The notes: generated from the sequence alone by a model not told the origin. 64,000 nt of DNA from Sphingobacterium paludis (GCF_004364125.1 NZ_SNZV01000002.1:124001-188000), one strand, 5' to 3'; positions 1 through 9,540 are shown, numbered from the stretch's first letter. Translations and numbers: made by a program.

Positions 1-585
1 CCCACAGTGCAGGACGATCAAATTAGTAATAACTTGATTTCGAGGGTAGATTCTGCTACCTTTAGCAGGAACGATAAATTTCCGGGCATAATTTTCACAC
101 CGGCGGAAATAAGCTTCTTAAAAGCAGAAGCGAATGAACGGTGGGGGGTTGGAAATGCTGCGAAAGATGAATACGAAAAAGGAATCAGGCAGTCTATCGA
201 ATACTGGTTTTATATTAATGCTTTGAATGACAACGCGGACGGTACTGCTTATAGACCGGAGACACCGGCTACTGAAGTTGAGATTGCGAATATGTTGGCT
301 AGTACAAAAGTTAATTATTCGGGTACCCAGCAGCAAAAGCTAGAAAAGATTGCAACCCAAAACTGGGCAAACTTCTCGGTTATACTATCTCATCAAGCTT
401 GGGCGGAGTATCGCAGAACAAATTATCCAGCATTAATTTTCGCAAATGACAACTCATCATCACAAAGTCTTCCGCCAGCTCGTCTATTGTATCCAGAGAA
501 TGAGCGCACTTATAATCCTACAAATTATGAAGCTGTCAGAGCAAAAGATAGAATCGATGCAAAAATCTTTTGGGATGTAAATTAG
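1..585 (+). CDS. SusD/RagB-like nutrient-binding lipoprotein, 3' end (5' end outside window)
   Basis: The reading frame is open from base 1 and ends in TAG at 585, so only the C-terminal ~194 residues are seen. The piece carries features of the SusD-like_2 type: an internal LKAEANERWG segment (the helix that usually reads KAEAxxRWG), then AWAEYRRTNYP, ARLLYPENE and a final KIFWDVN. SusD-like proteins are outer-membrane lipoproteins that cap a SusC TonB-dependent transporter and bind oligosaccharides or other nutrients. The same landmarks recur in order in the complete SusD gene ending at 6900, so the two are paralogues. A terminator follows at once. The partner SusC is presumably upstream of the window. 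Confidence 0.9.
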   Translation, partial: PTVQDDQISNNLISRVDSATFSRNDKFPGIIFTPAEISFLKAEANERWGVGNAAKDEYEKGIRQSIEYWFYINALNDNADGTAYRPETPATEVEIANMLASTKVNYSGTQQQKLEKIATQNWANFSVILSHQAWAEYRRTNYPALIFANDNSSSQSLPPARLLYPENERTYNPTNYEAVRAKDRIDAKIFWDVN

Positions 586-612
586 CATTTCAGTTTTATT
601 AACTTTGATATT

Positions 613-642
613 AGGAGGCGTTATTTCACGCCTCCTTTTTTG
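613..642 (+). terminator. Rho-independent terminator after the first SusD gene
   Basis: AGGAGGCG (613-620), an 8-nt loop, CGCCTCCT (629-636) and a T run form a perfect 8-bp stem. It lies 28 bp after the SusD stop codon and closes the upstream operon, separating it from the ROK-SusC-SusD unit. Confidence 0.85.
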
Positions 643-770
643 TTGATATTGAATGGAGGTCGATATACAGCTGAAGATTTCATCCTTTTTTGGGAACAGA
701 CTTGAAATGGATTAGCAAATTTCTTCAAAACAGGCGATTTAAAAATAGAGCCTTACTTATTAATTTTTTT

Positions 771-801
771 AAAAAGTTAGTCAATTTCCAAAAAACTTTT
801 T
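771..801. promoter_or_regulatory. AT-rich inverted repeat upstream of the ROK gene (possible operator)
   Basis: AAAAAGTT (771-778) and AACTTTTT (794-801) are perfect 8-bp inverted arms with a 15-nt spacer, 54 bp before the ROK start. AT-rich palindromes are typical targets of NagC/Mlc-like ROK regulators, so this could be an autoregulatory site. The sequence is low in complexity, so chance is a real alternative. The rest of 643-854 shows no other structure to me. Confidence 0.3.
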
Positions 802-854
802 CTATTTTCACCGCCAGTTATGATAACAACTAATCGATAGCCGGAAGAGCTACA

Positions 855-2048
855 ATGAATTTGACGAACGAAATAATTAAGCATCTCTATTATTCGGACT
901 GTTTGTCGGTGTCGGAATTGAGCGTCTGCACAGGGAAAAGTATTCCCAAAATAGCAGATGAGGTTGCTACTTTATTACGTGATCATTTGTTGATAGAAGA
1001 CGGATTCGCGGCTTCAACAGGTGGTCGACGAGCCATGCGCTACTCGCTAGCTGTGGATAGGCTTCCCATTATCATCAGCATAGCGATTGATCAGTTCTAT
1101 ACCGCTATTGGGATTGCGGATATAAGAAATACACTGTTAGCGCCAATACACACATTTCCTGTCGCCATATATGATGATGAACATGCGTTCGCGACAATAA
1201 TCGCGGCAGCACGCGAGGCAATAGACCGGTTGGGAAATCCAAAGCATTGCCTCTTGGGCTTGACCATGCCGGGGTTTGTGGATAGTGAACGTGGATTGAA
1301 TCATTCGTTTCCTTCGAGCTCACCTTTCTTCAACATAAAGCAGCGTGTGGAATCGGAATTGGGCTATCCTACTGCTGTGGCGAATGATTCCAGTGCGATT
1401 GCCGTAGCTGAGCATAAATTTGGGAAAGGCCGAGGTAGTCAGGATATTCTCGTGGTCAATTTCAACTGGGGAGTCGGCTTAGGCATGATTATCAGCAACA
1501 AAATTTATAAAGGACATAGTGGTTATGCCGGAGAGTTTAGTCACATACCCTTGGCCAATAGCCAGAAATTATGCTCTTGCGGAAAGAAAGGCTGTTTGGA
1601 AGTCGAGGCTTCGCTGGTTAGCGTTTTCGATGCGATCAAAGCCGCCTTGGCCGATGGCGAAGCGTCTCATCTGCAGCAGACATTTCAGGAAAACGGTGAA
1701 ATAACATTTTCCGACCTTCTCTTTGCCTTTGCTCATGGCGACCAAGTAACGCTTCGGGCAGTTAAAAACATCATGCATATGTTGGGGAAAGGCTTATCAA
1801 CACTGATCCATATCATGAATCCAGAACGTATCATTGTGAGTGGAAAAGGGGAGGGCTTTGGCAACGATCTTTTACCTGCGCTTAATTCCTCCATTCAGGA
1901 GTATTGCATCCCCCGATTATCGCGTTTGACGGAAATTTCCGTATCGGATCTAAACAACGTGCAAATTATTGCAAGCGCTTGCATAGCCATGCAACAACCC
2001 ATTCTAATATACCCAAAACTAAAACACAACAAATTACAACAACTATGA
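855..2048 (+). CDS. ROK-family transcriptional regulator
   Basis: 397 residues. The N-terminal ~65 residues look like a winged helix-turn-helix (LSVSELSVCTGKSIPKIADEV, then a wing ending in GGRRAMRYSL), followed by a ROK domain. The ROK zinc site is visible: H230 in GEFSHIPL and C240, C242, C247 in CSCGKKGC. The ATP-binding DxGGT signature at the start of the ROK domain is replaced by IDQFYTAIG, which suggests a sugar-responsive repressor or activator, not a sugar kinase. The stop codon overlaps the SusC start (ATGA at 2045-2048), so the two are probably translationally coupled. It is likely the local regulator of the SusCD / fucosidase set, an inference from context. Confidence 0.9.
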   Translation: MNLTNEIIKHLYYSDCLSVSELSVCTGKSIPKIADEVATLLRDHLLIEDGFAASTGGRRAMRYSLAVDRLPIIISIAIDQFYTAIGIADIRNTLLAPIHTFPVAIYDDEHAFATIIAAAREAIDRLGNPKHCLLGLTMPGFVDSERGLNHSFPSSSPFFNIKQRVESELGYPTAVANDSSAIAVAEHKFGKGRGSQDILVVNFNWGVGLGMIISNKIYKGHSGYAGEFSHIPLANSQKLCSCGKKGCLEVEASLVSVFDAIKAALADGEASHLQQTFQENGEITFSDLLFAFAHGDQVTLRAVKNIMHMLGKGLSTLIHIMNPERIIVSGKGEGFGNDLLPALNSSIQEYCIPRLSRLTEISVSDLNNVQIIASACIAMQQPILIYPKLKHNKLQQL

Positions 2049-5000
2049 ACAAAATTTACAAACAATGCTGCAGTTTAACGCTGCTGATGTTATTTAGCAT
2101 CAGTGCGGTATTTGCACAGCAAACCGTCACGGGAAAAGTGACGGATGCCAACGGTGCGCTGCCGGGCGTTACGGTGTCTGTATCGGGAACGACCAACGGT
2201 ACACAAACGGATGTAGAAGGTAATTATTCGATTCAGGCTCCTGCAGGATCGAAACTACGGTTTACCATGGTGGGCTACTTATCTCAAGAATTGACTGTTT
2301 CTGGGAACCGATTGAATGTTAATATGAAAGAGGATGCAGGCGCCTTGGATGAAGTAGTCGTTACGGCATTAGGTATAAAAAGAGAAACGAAAGCTTTGGG
2401 TTATGCGGCGTCTACAATTTCTGCAAAGGAGCTTACAGAGGCAGGAAACACAAATATCGGTTCCGCGCTTTACGGTAAAGCCCCCGGTGTTCGTATTTCC
2501 ACTGCACCTGGTGGCGCGTCTAGTGCTGTAAACGTGCAGATCCGTGGTATCAACTCCTTAAATTACAACCGTCAGCCATTGTATGTAGTCGACGGTGTGA
2601 TGATCCGGAATGATCAACAAGCCGGTGCACGCGGAACGAACAATTCCGGAGGCGTAACTGATCCAGGTGGACAGGCCATTTGGCAGGATAACCGCATCCG
2701 TGGTAATGGTATGTTAGATATCAACCCGGCGGATATTGAATCCTTAACCGTATTGAAAGGAGCTAGTGCCACTGCACTATACGGTTCTGATGCGGCGAGT
2801 GGTGTAATCGTAATCACGACGAAAAAAGGTACAAAAGGCAGAGGATTAGGGATCGATTTCAACTATTCGGGTACCATTGAGTCAGCTGCATTTCTTCCCA
2901 ACCTGCAATATGAATTCGGCCCAGGATCAACTGCAGCGAGCAACTTAGCCGCTGGAGCTACAGAAGAAGGTTGGTTAACCGATCCTCGCTATCCGGGAGA
3001 GCGCCTGTTACGCTACAATACTTTTGCACAGTTCGGACCGAGATATGATGGCCAGGACGTTCGGTGGTGGGATGGTTCTGTCCGCCAGTATAGCGCTAAC
3101 AGAGGTAACTATGCCGACATCTTCGATACCGGTCATAACAGTAACTTCAATGTAAGTTTATCTAACCAAACAGAGAAGATTAATTACCGCTTATCTGCTT
3201 CCAATATGGATTACAAAGCGATAGCTCCAGGTAGTAGACAAAATAGAAGCTCTTTCAATTTGAATAGTACGGTGAAAGTGTCTGATCGTGTTGATGTCGA
3301 CGTTGTCGCAAACTATGTAAACACAAAAACGAAGAATAGACCGGGGCTAATGGGAGATGTACTTGGTTCTAACGCTGGTTTCTTCAGTGGTGCAGAGGAT
3401 GTTGCTAAAATGAAAAACGAGCTTTATCAAACTGCTGAAGGCTATAAGTTCCAAAACCGTGGCGCCAATAGACCAGGTGAGTTTCCATTGTCTTTTAACG
3501 GAACCAATTTGCTAAACTACTTCTGGCAACAGAAAAGAAATATCTACGAAGAAGAAGAGAACCGCTTTTTATCTAGTGCCACACTAAGCTATAGAATCAT
3601 TGATAAATTGAGTCTGCGAGGACGTATCGGTACCGATGTTACCTCATTAAATATCGAGAATAAAGAGCATAACGAGGCATCGGTTAGATTCAATGAAACC
3701 AATAGTACAGGTAAATATGAAGTTTCTAAAGGAATTTATTCTATTGTGTATGGGGATGCCTTATTAACCTATGCAGATAAATTTTCGGAAGATTTTGATT
3801 TCAGTTTAAGTGGAGGTTTCCAGTCTAGAACGGAAAATTACGACGATCAAATGTCCAGAACAGAAGGGGGACTAGTATCCGAAAACTGGTTCAGTATCAC
3901 GAACAGTTTCGGCCAAGCGGTTACCACGCATGCTCGTAAGTCTATGTTGAAGTATGCTTACCTCGGATTGATGAATTTAGGCTATAAAAACTATTTGTTC
4001 TTAGAAGGTACAGCGAGACGTGAATCATCTTCGACGCTTCCTGTTCAAAATAATACGTACAATTATTATTCGGTAAACACCGGATTTGTGTTTAGCGATG
4101 CGTTTAAATTACCCGAGTTTTTTACTTATGGAAAGTTACGTGCATCGTACGGTGTGGTCGGTAATGATGCGCCAATGTATGTATCAAATGTCGCTTTCAA
4201 ACAATCGGCATTGATCACGCCGACTAATCCTGTGACGGCTTTGAACGTTAATAGCAGCTATGGTAACCTAGATCTGAGACCTGAGCGTAAATACGAAACG
4301 GAAGTTGGTTTGGAATTGAAATTTTTAAATAGCCGTTTAGGTTTGGACGCGAGTTACTACACCAACCGTATCGAAGACCAGATTATGCCGTTAACGACTG
4401 CCGCTTCTACAGGTGCATTAAATCAGATTGTGAATGTTGGAGAAATAGCAAATAGAGGTTGGGAATTATCCTTCACGGGAACGCCGGTTCAGAGCGAGAA
4501 CTTCCGGTGGAACGCGCGGTTGAACTTCTCAAACAACAGATCAAAGCTGAATTCACTTCGTGAGGGTATCTCCAGACTTGTATTCTATGAAATGGACCAA
4601 AGCTCTCTTCGTTTGGAAGCAAGACCAGGTGAAGAATTGGGTAATATCTATGTTCATCCAAGAGCCACTAACGAAAACGGAGAATTCTTAATAACGAATA
4701 CAGGTTATTACGTAATTGATAAATCGCGCTACGAGAAAGTAGGCAACATTATGCCGAAAGCGATTGGCGGTTTAAGTAATACCTTCGTTTATAAAAACAT
4801 CAGTTTAGATTTTACCGCAGATTACCGCTTCGGAGGCCAGATGGTTTCTGCACCGCATAAATATGCCTATGCTGCTGGTCGTTTAGAGAGCACACTCGAT
4901 TATAGAGAGTCAGGTATTACCCTAGAAGGGGTGAATGAGAATTCTGGAGCAGCGAATAACGTCAATTTAACTGCAGCACAGTATTACTTAAATACTTTCG

Positions 5001-5290
5001 GATGGGGTAACAACGCCTGGAACGAAAAGGCAGCTGTATTGGATAATAACTTTATCAAACTTCGTGAAGCGGTAATCAGCTATAGAATTCCAGATTCCTT
5101 CACACAAAAAGTTAAAATTAACAACCTCCGCGTTTCATTGATCGGCCGTAACTTATTTTACTTCTACCGTTCAATTAAGGACATCGATCCGGAAGCACCA
5201 GTTGGTACGCAATGGTACTCACAAGGAGTGGATATTGGCTCCAATGCAGCAACAAGAAGTTTTGGATTTTCTTTAAATGCGAACTTCTAA
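2045..5290 (+). CDS. SusC/RagA-family TonB-dependent outer-membrane transporter
   Basis: 1081 residues from ATG 2045. The frame is open further upstream (to 1904), but MNKIYKQCCSLTLLMLFS...FAQQ is a clear signal peptide and fixes this start. After it come a carboxypeptidase-D-like regulatory domain (QTVTGKVTDANGALPGVTV), a TonB-box-like DEVVVTALG, the plug domain (ALYGKAPGV, SLNYNRQPLYVVDGV, LKGASATALYGSDAASG) and a long beta-barrel ending in the aromatic-terminated GFSLNANF. SusC proteins import glycan fragments across the outer membrane with energy from TonB-ExbBD. The SusD partner starts 26 bp downstream. No Shine-Dalgarno is visible, in keeping with coupling to the overlapping ROK gene. 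Confidence 0.95.
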   Translation: MNKIYKQCCSLTLLMLFSISAVFAQQTVTGKVTDANGALPGVTVSVSGTTNGTQTDVEGNYSIQAPAGSKLRFTMVGYLSQELTVSGNRLNVNMKEDAGALDEVVVTALGIKRETKALGYAASTISAKELTEAGNTNIGSALYGKAPGVRISTAPGGASSAVNVQIRGINSLNYNRQPLYVVDGVMIRNDQQAGARGTNNSGGVTDPGGQAIWQDNRIRGNGMLDINPADIESLTVLKGASATALYGSDAASGVIVITTKKGTKGRGLGIDFNYSGTIESAAFLPNLQYEFGPGSTAASNLAAGATEEGWLTDPRYPGERLLRYNTFAQFGPRYDGQDVRWWDGSVRQYSANRGNYADIFDTGHNSNFNVSLSNQTEKINYRLSASNMDYKAIAPGSRQNRSSFNLNSTVKVSDRVDVDVVANYVNTKTKNRPGLMGDVLGSNAGFFSGAEDVAKMKNELYQTAEGYKFQNRGANRPGEFPLSFNGTNLLNYFWQQKRNIYEEEENRFLSSATLSYRIIDKLSLRGRIGTDVTSLNIENKEHNEASVRFNETNSTGKYEVSKGIYSIVYGDALLTYADKFSEDFDFSLSGGFQSRTENYDDQMSRTEGGLVSENWFSITNSFGQAVTTHARKSMLKYAYLGLMNLGYKNYLFLEGTARRESSSTLPVQNNTYNYYSVNTGFVFSDAFKLPEFFTYGKLRASYGVVGNDAPMYVSNVAFKQSALITPTNPVTALNVNSSYGNLDLRPERKYETEVGLELKFLNSRLGLDASYYTNRIEDQIMPLTTAASTGALNQIVNVGEIANRGWELSFTGTPVQSENFRWNARLNFSNNRSKLNSLREGISRLVFYEMDQSSLRLEARPGEELGNIYVHPRATNENGEFLITNTGYYVIDKSRYEKVGNIMPKAIGGLSNTFVYKNISLDFTADYRFGGQMVSAPHKYAYAAGRLESTLDYRESGITLEGVNENSGAANNVNLTAAQYYLNTFGWGNNAWNEKAAVLDNNFIKLREAVISYRIPDSFTQKVKINNLRVSLIGRNLFYFYRSIKDIDPEAPVGTQWYSQGVDIGSNAATRSFGFSLNANF

Positions 5291-5316
5291 TCGTTCACTT
5301 ATCAAATAGTAAAGCA

Positions 5317-6900
5317 ATGAAAAAAATAAAAAATATATTAATCGCCATGACTATGGTATTCGTGCTAGGAACTGCAACCTCTTGTAAGTCCCAGCTGGAA
5401 GATAAATACTTAGATCCAGAGCAGACGGCGACTCCAAACATCCGCGCATTTTTATCGCAGATGTTAACAAATTCAAGATTAAGATCTGAATATTGGCATT
5501 ACCGTACGTTCATCCTTATGCACCAGGCTCGGTATACACAGACGACATTCTTTACGAATGCAAATGGCATGTATCAGCAAAATGATTCCTATATCAACGG
5601 CTATTGGAACGATTTCTACGGACCGGGCCTACTTGGTGTTTACAGGGCTATGGAAAGAGCTTACGCTGATTTGAGCGATACCGAAAAAGCAGAGCTTGAC
5701 CCGTTTATGTATGCAGCACGCGTGGTGCTTTACGACCAAGCATCTAAATTGGTGGATAACTTTGGTGATATCCCTTTTTCGGAAGCGGGAAGCCTGCCGA
5801 AGACCGACCAAATCAGTTTGGCGAAGTTTGATTCACAAACAGCGCTTTATGCTGAATTCATAGAAGGACTTAAGAGTGCAGGGACTTTCTTTAAGACGTA
5901 CCGCACTACGGCAGACTTTACGCGGGCAGATATCCTAAACGGCGGCGTTGCCCTAAAGTGGCAAAAATATGCTAACTCTTTGCGCTTGCGTTTGTTAATG
6001 CGTACATCGCACGTGAACGAGAGTACGGCAAGAACCGAGATCATGGAGATGCTGAATAATCCTGCTGATTATCCGTTGGTAGACGGAGATAATTCAGGAA
6101 ACTACACGCCTACTTCGGATGTTTTGTTAGCGCCTTTGAGCACATACACCTCCAGTCTGCTGGATGCACTTAGAGAGCTTCCGAGCCATTACGCGCCAGA
6201 CTATATGCTGAATACGGTACTTAATACCTCCAATGATCCTCGCATACCGGTGTTGTTTGACAAATTCGGGAAAACAGTTAACAATGCTTTTGTGCAAAAT
6301 CCAACATACAGAGCCATGCCGATAACCTTCTCTCAAGTGGAGTCGGAGCAGCAATTCCAAGACTATGCGGTAGTTGACTCGGCAACGGCATGGATTAACA
6401 ATAAATTGCCGGGCGTTTTAATGACCGCTTCGGAGGTGAATTTTATTAAGGCTGAAGCCCTAGAGCGTTGGGGAAGCACAGCGGATGCAAAACTAGCTTA
6501 CGAAACTGCAGTTAGGCAGTCTGTCAGCTTTTACTATTATTTAAATAATACCAGTACGCATGCTAGTAAAGTGACGACTCCTGTAGATTCGGTAATCACC
6601 GCATTCGTTACGCAGTCTAACATCGCGTACACCGGTACTCCAGCAAACAAATTGCAGCTGATTGGTACACAAAAATGGGTACACTTTGGGTGGTTGCAAG
6701 GTGAGCAAGCTTGGTCGGAATACCGCAGAACAAAATACCCTGTTCTTCCAGCATTCCCAGTGGATGATTTAAATGGTTTTGAGCGCCCGCCTGTCCGTTT
6801 GTTATATCCATCATCGGAGATAACGAACAACAGCGACAACTACAGTGCGGTTCAAGCAAAAGACACACGCGATACCAAAATCTTTTGGGACGTAAAATAA
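5317..6900 (+). CDS. SusD-like nutrient-binding outer-membrane lipoprotein
   Basis: 527 residues from ATG 5317; the frame extends upstream to 5212, but that part overlaps the end of susC and lacks a signal. The start MKKIKNILIAMTMVFVLGTATSC gives a lipoprotein signal with its cysteine after ATS. The C-terminal part has the SusD-like_2 landmarks IKAEALERWG, AWSEYRRTKYP, VRLLYPSSE and KIFWDVK, as in the fragment at the window start. It should cap the SusC barrel encoded just upstream and help select substrate. A strong terminator follows, so the fucosidase gene probably has its own promoter or is reached by read-through. Confidence 0.95.
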   Translation: MKKIKNILIAMTMVFVLGTATSCKSQLEDKYLDPEQTATPNIRAFLSQMLTNSRLRSEYWHYRTFILMHQARYTQTTFFTNANGMYQQNDSYINGYWNDFYGPGLLGVYRAMERAYADLSDTEKAELDPFMYAARVVLYDQASKLVDNFGDIPFSEAGSLPKTDQISLAKFDSQTALYAEFIEGLKSAGTFFKTYRTTADFTRADILNGGVALKWQKYANSLRLRLLMRTSHVNESTARTEIMEMLNNPADYPLVDGDNSGNYTPTSDVLLAPLSTYTSSLLDALRELPSHYAPDYMLNTVLNTSNDPRIPVLFDKFGKTVNNAFVQNPTYRAMPITFSQVESEQQFQDYAVVDSATAWINNKLPGVLMTASEVNFIKAEALERWGSTADAKLAYETAVRQSVSFYYYLNNTSTHASKVTTPVDSVITAFVTQSNIAYTGTPANKLQLIGTQKWVHFGWLQGEQAWSEYRRTKYPVLPAFPVDDLNGFERPPVRLLYPSSEITNNSDNYSAVQAKDTRDTKIFWDVK

Positions 6901-6922
6901 GCATTGTCTTACTAATTTTATT

Positions 6923-6955
6923 AAGCCTGCATCACGATTGTGATGCAGGCTTTTT
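6923..6955 (+). terminator. Strong Rho-independent terminator after susD
   Basis: A perfect 13-bp stem runs from AAGCCTGCATCAC (6923-6935) to GTGATGCAGGCTT (6940-6952) with a GATT loop and a following T run. It ends the ROK-SusC-SusD transcript. Confidence 0.93.
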
Positions 6956-7058
6956 AATTGGTTAATATGGGTTCTTAACGGCCTTTCAACTTGCTCATCT
7001 TCCCGATAAACCGTATATTGGCTATTCGAATATTAATCAGCTAATTTAATCAATACGC

Positions 7059-8495
7059 ATGCGTTCAATTTATAAAAACGTTTTAGCCGTAGCCTTGTCT
7101 TTTACGGCTGGCAGCGCTTTTTCCCAAGCCCATAATGTATCATCAGGCTATCAAAAGCCAACCGATCCGCAGGTTATTGAAAACCTCGAACACTGGCAAG
7201 ATATGAAGTTCGGGCTCTTTATGCATTGGGGGACATACAGCCAATGGGGCATTGTAGAAAGTTGGAGTCTTTGTCCGGAAGATGAGGGCTGGACACAACG
7301 GAAGCCAGAGCATGGCGCGACATACAATGCGTATGTGAAAAATTACGAAAACTTGCAAACAACATTCAATCCGACAGCTTTTAACCCGGAGAAGTGGGCC
7401 GACGCAGCTAAGGCAGCAGGTATGAAATATGTCGTGTTTACGACTAAACATCACGATGGGTTTGCCATGTTTGATACGAAGGAATCCGATTATAAAATCA
7501 CCTCTTCCAAATCACCATTCTCCACCAACCCAAAAGCCGATGTTACGAAGGAAATCTTCAACAGTTTTCGACAGGAAGGATTTAAAATAGGTGCTTATTT
7601 TTCGAAGCCGGATTGGCACACAGAATACTATTGGTGGCCCTACTTTCCGCCGAAAGATAGAAACGTCAATTACGACCCTGAAAAGTATCCCGAGCGGTGG
7701 GAAAAATACAAGCAATTTACCTTTAACCAGATCAACGAGTTGACATCAAACTATGGGAAAGTCGATATCCTTTGGTTGGATGGCGGATGGGTTCGCCCCT
7801 TCAAAACCATTGATCCAACGGTCGAGTGGCAGCGCACGATTAAGGTCGAGCAGGATATTGATATGGATCGTATCGGCTCCATGGCGCGTAAAAACCAACC
7901 GGGAATTATCGTGGTGGATAGAACCGTGCCCGGCAATTGGGAAAACTACGTCACACCCGAGCAAGCTATCCCCGAACACCCTTTAGACATTCCTTGGGAA
8001 AGCTGTATCACGATGGGCGATTCCTTCTCATATATACCCAACGACCGTTACAAGCCGACCAAGAAGCTTGTCGAAACTTTAGTGCAGATTATATCTCGCG
8101 GCGGTAATTACCTGTTGAATATCGCGCCGGGGCCAACTGGTGACTTTGACCAAGCGGCCTACGATAGACTTAAAGAACTTTCCTCTTGGATGGATACGAA
8201 TGGCTCCGCTGTATTTGCCACGAGAGCCGTTGCACCTTACCACGAAGGAGATTACTATTATACAAAAAGTAAGGATGCGAAGCAGCTAAATGTTTTCCAC
8301 CTGTCGAACGAAGCGGACTATGTAGCACCAACGACATTTGAATTTACCGTGCCTGCAGGGTTTAAGGCAAAGCAGCTTCGCATATTGGGGGTTAAAGGCA
8401 AGGTGAAATGGTCGCAAAAAGGGGATAAAGTCACCGTGCAGAAGCCAAAAGCGACGCTGAGCTATGCGACAGCAATTCAATTGGATAGTAAATAA
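7059..8495 (+). CDS. Alpha-L-fucosidase, GH29, secreted
   Basis: 478 residues. A signal peptide (MRSIYKNVLAVALSFTAGSAFSQA) precedes a GH29 catalytic domain. Recognised motifs are MKFGLFMHWGTYS near residue 50, YVVFTTKHHDGFAMFDTKESDY near 125, and VDILWLDGGW, in which about D241 fits the catalytic nucleophile. A small beta-sandwich-like C-terminal part follows. GH29 enzymes remove alpha-linked L-fucose from glycans with retention, here probably in the periplasm or outside the cell. The sialidase-fold gene starts 10 bp downstream with a strong Shine-Dalgarno, so the two form a small operon. Together with the upstream SusCD this suggests scavenging of fucosylated glycans; the exact substrate cannot be read from sequence. 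Confidence 0.93.
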   Translation: MRSIYKNVLAVALSFTAGSAFSQAHNVSSGYQKPTDPQVIENLEHWQDMKFGLFMHWGTYSQWGIVESWSLCPEDEGWTQRKPEHGATYNAYVKNYENLQTTFNPTAFNPEKWADAAKAAGMKYVVFTTKHHDGFAMFDTKESDYKITSSKSPFSTNPKADVTKEIFNSFRQEGFKIGAYFSKPDWHTEYYWWPYFPPKDRNVNYDPEKYPERWEKYKQFTFNQINELTSNYGKVDILWLDGGWVRPFKTIDPTVEWQRTIKVEQDIDMDRIGSMARKNQPGIIVVDRTVPGNWENYVTPEQAIPEHPLDIPWESCITMGDSFSYIPNDRYKPTKKLVETLVQIISRGGNYLLNIAPGPTGDFDQAAYDRLKELSSWMDTNGSAVFATRAVAPYHEGDYYYTKSKDAKQLNVFHLSNEADYVAPTTFEFTVPAGFKAKQLRILGVKGKVKWSQKGDKVTVQKPKATLSYATAIQLDSK

Positions 8496-8505
8496 AGGAG
8501 GATCG

Positions 8506-9540
8506 ATGAGATTTATTGTATTGCTATTGACCTGTGCATACCAGATTCCGATGCTTTGTGCACAGGAAGCCAATATTGCGTTGAAAAGCAGTGAATTTCT
8601 GTTTGAAACGGGGAAGTTTTTTGCGCAGTGTCATGCCTCGACGATCGAGGAAACCGCCGATGGTGTTTTGTTGACCAGCTGGTTTGCAGGCACGCACGAA
8701 GGCAGCGACGATGTGCGGATTTGGGGTGCGCGCTATGAAAAGGGTCAATGGACCGAGCCCCGTGTTTGGGCAGATGGTAAGCTTGCAGATGGTACGCAAC
8801 AGCCATGCTGGAATCCTGTTCTTTTTCGCGCACCAAAAGAAAGCCTGTTGTATCTTTACTATAAAGTGGGGCCAAATCCGCGTGAATGGTGGGGGATGGT
8901 TAAAACTTCTCATGATGGAGGTAAAAGTTGGTCGGCAGCGAAACGTTTACCGACAGGTATTTTAGGGCCTATTAAAAATAAGCCCTTAGCTTTGCCCGAC
9001 GGTACCATCCTCTCACCGTCCAGTGTAGAGATCAGTGAAGATCGCTGGGTGGCGCATGTAGAACGCAGTACGGACCAGCAGCAGACTTGGGTGGCATATC
9101 CCATAGATCATGACGGAAAGATGAATGTTATCCAGCCCAGCATCGTTGAGCACACAGACGGCCGGCTGCAGGTGCTTTGCCGAAGCAAGGAAGGTGTCGT
9201 AGCAACAGCTTGGTCGACAGATGCAGGGAAAAGCTGGTCCGCATTGGAAAAGACCGACCTCATTAACCCAAACTCTGGAACTGATGCTATCCGTGTCGGC
9301 AATCGCTTTTACATTGTTTATAATCCAGCGCTGCCCGGAAAAGATTGGTGGGAAGGTCGCGCAAAACTGCGTCTGGCCACATCAACGGATGGTATGCATT
9401 GGAAAGATGTGCTACATTTAGAAGACGAAGAAAAGGGAGAATTTAGCTATCCTACCATTATGCAGGACTCAAAAGGATTGATTCATATCGTATATACGCA
9501 TAATCGTAAGAATATTAAACATGTGACGATTAAGGAGTAG
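8506..9540 (+). CDS. Sialidase-superfamily (BNR/Asp-box) secreted hydrolase
   Basis: 344 residues from ATG 8506, which has an unusually good Shine-Dalgarno (AAAGGAGG at 8494-8501). The start MRFIVLLLTCAYQIPMLCAQ is a signal peptide. Asp-box repeats (SxDxGxxW) appear as SHDGGKSW, STDQQQTW, STDAGKSW and STDGMHW, implying a six-bladed sialidase propeller. The N-terminal CHASTIEET...SWFAGTHEGSDDVRIW block is typical of the BNR_2 subgroup often labelled exo-alpha-sialidase, though the classic FRIP motif of GH33 is not seen. Activity could therefore be sialidase or another exo-glycosidase of the same fold. It is paired with GH29, which fits trimming of capped glycan ends. Confidence 0.8.
   Translation: MRFIVLLLTCAYQIPMLCAQEANIALKSSEFLFETGKFFAQCHASTIEETADGVLLTSWFAGTHEGSDDVRIWGARYEKGQWTEPRVWADGKLADGTQQPCWNPVLFRAPKESLLYLYYKVGPNPREWWGMVKTSHDGGKSWSAAKRLPTGILGPIKNKPLALPDGTILSPSSVEISEDRWVAHVERSTDQQQTWVAYPIDHDGKMNVIQPSIVEHTDGRLQVLCRSKEGVVATAWSTDAGKSWSALEKTDLINPNSGTDAIRVGNRFYIVYNPALPGKDWWEGRAKLRLATSTDGMHWKDVLHLEDEEKGEFSYPTIMQDSKGLIHIVYTHNRKNIKHVTIKE

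Noticed and set aside
1904..2044. Upstream extension of the SusC frame
   Set aside because: It lies within the ROK gene and would bury the signal peptide; ATG 2045 gives a normal SusC start.
5212..5316. Upstream extension of the SusD frame into the susC end
   Set aside because: The lipoprotein signal begins at 5317.
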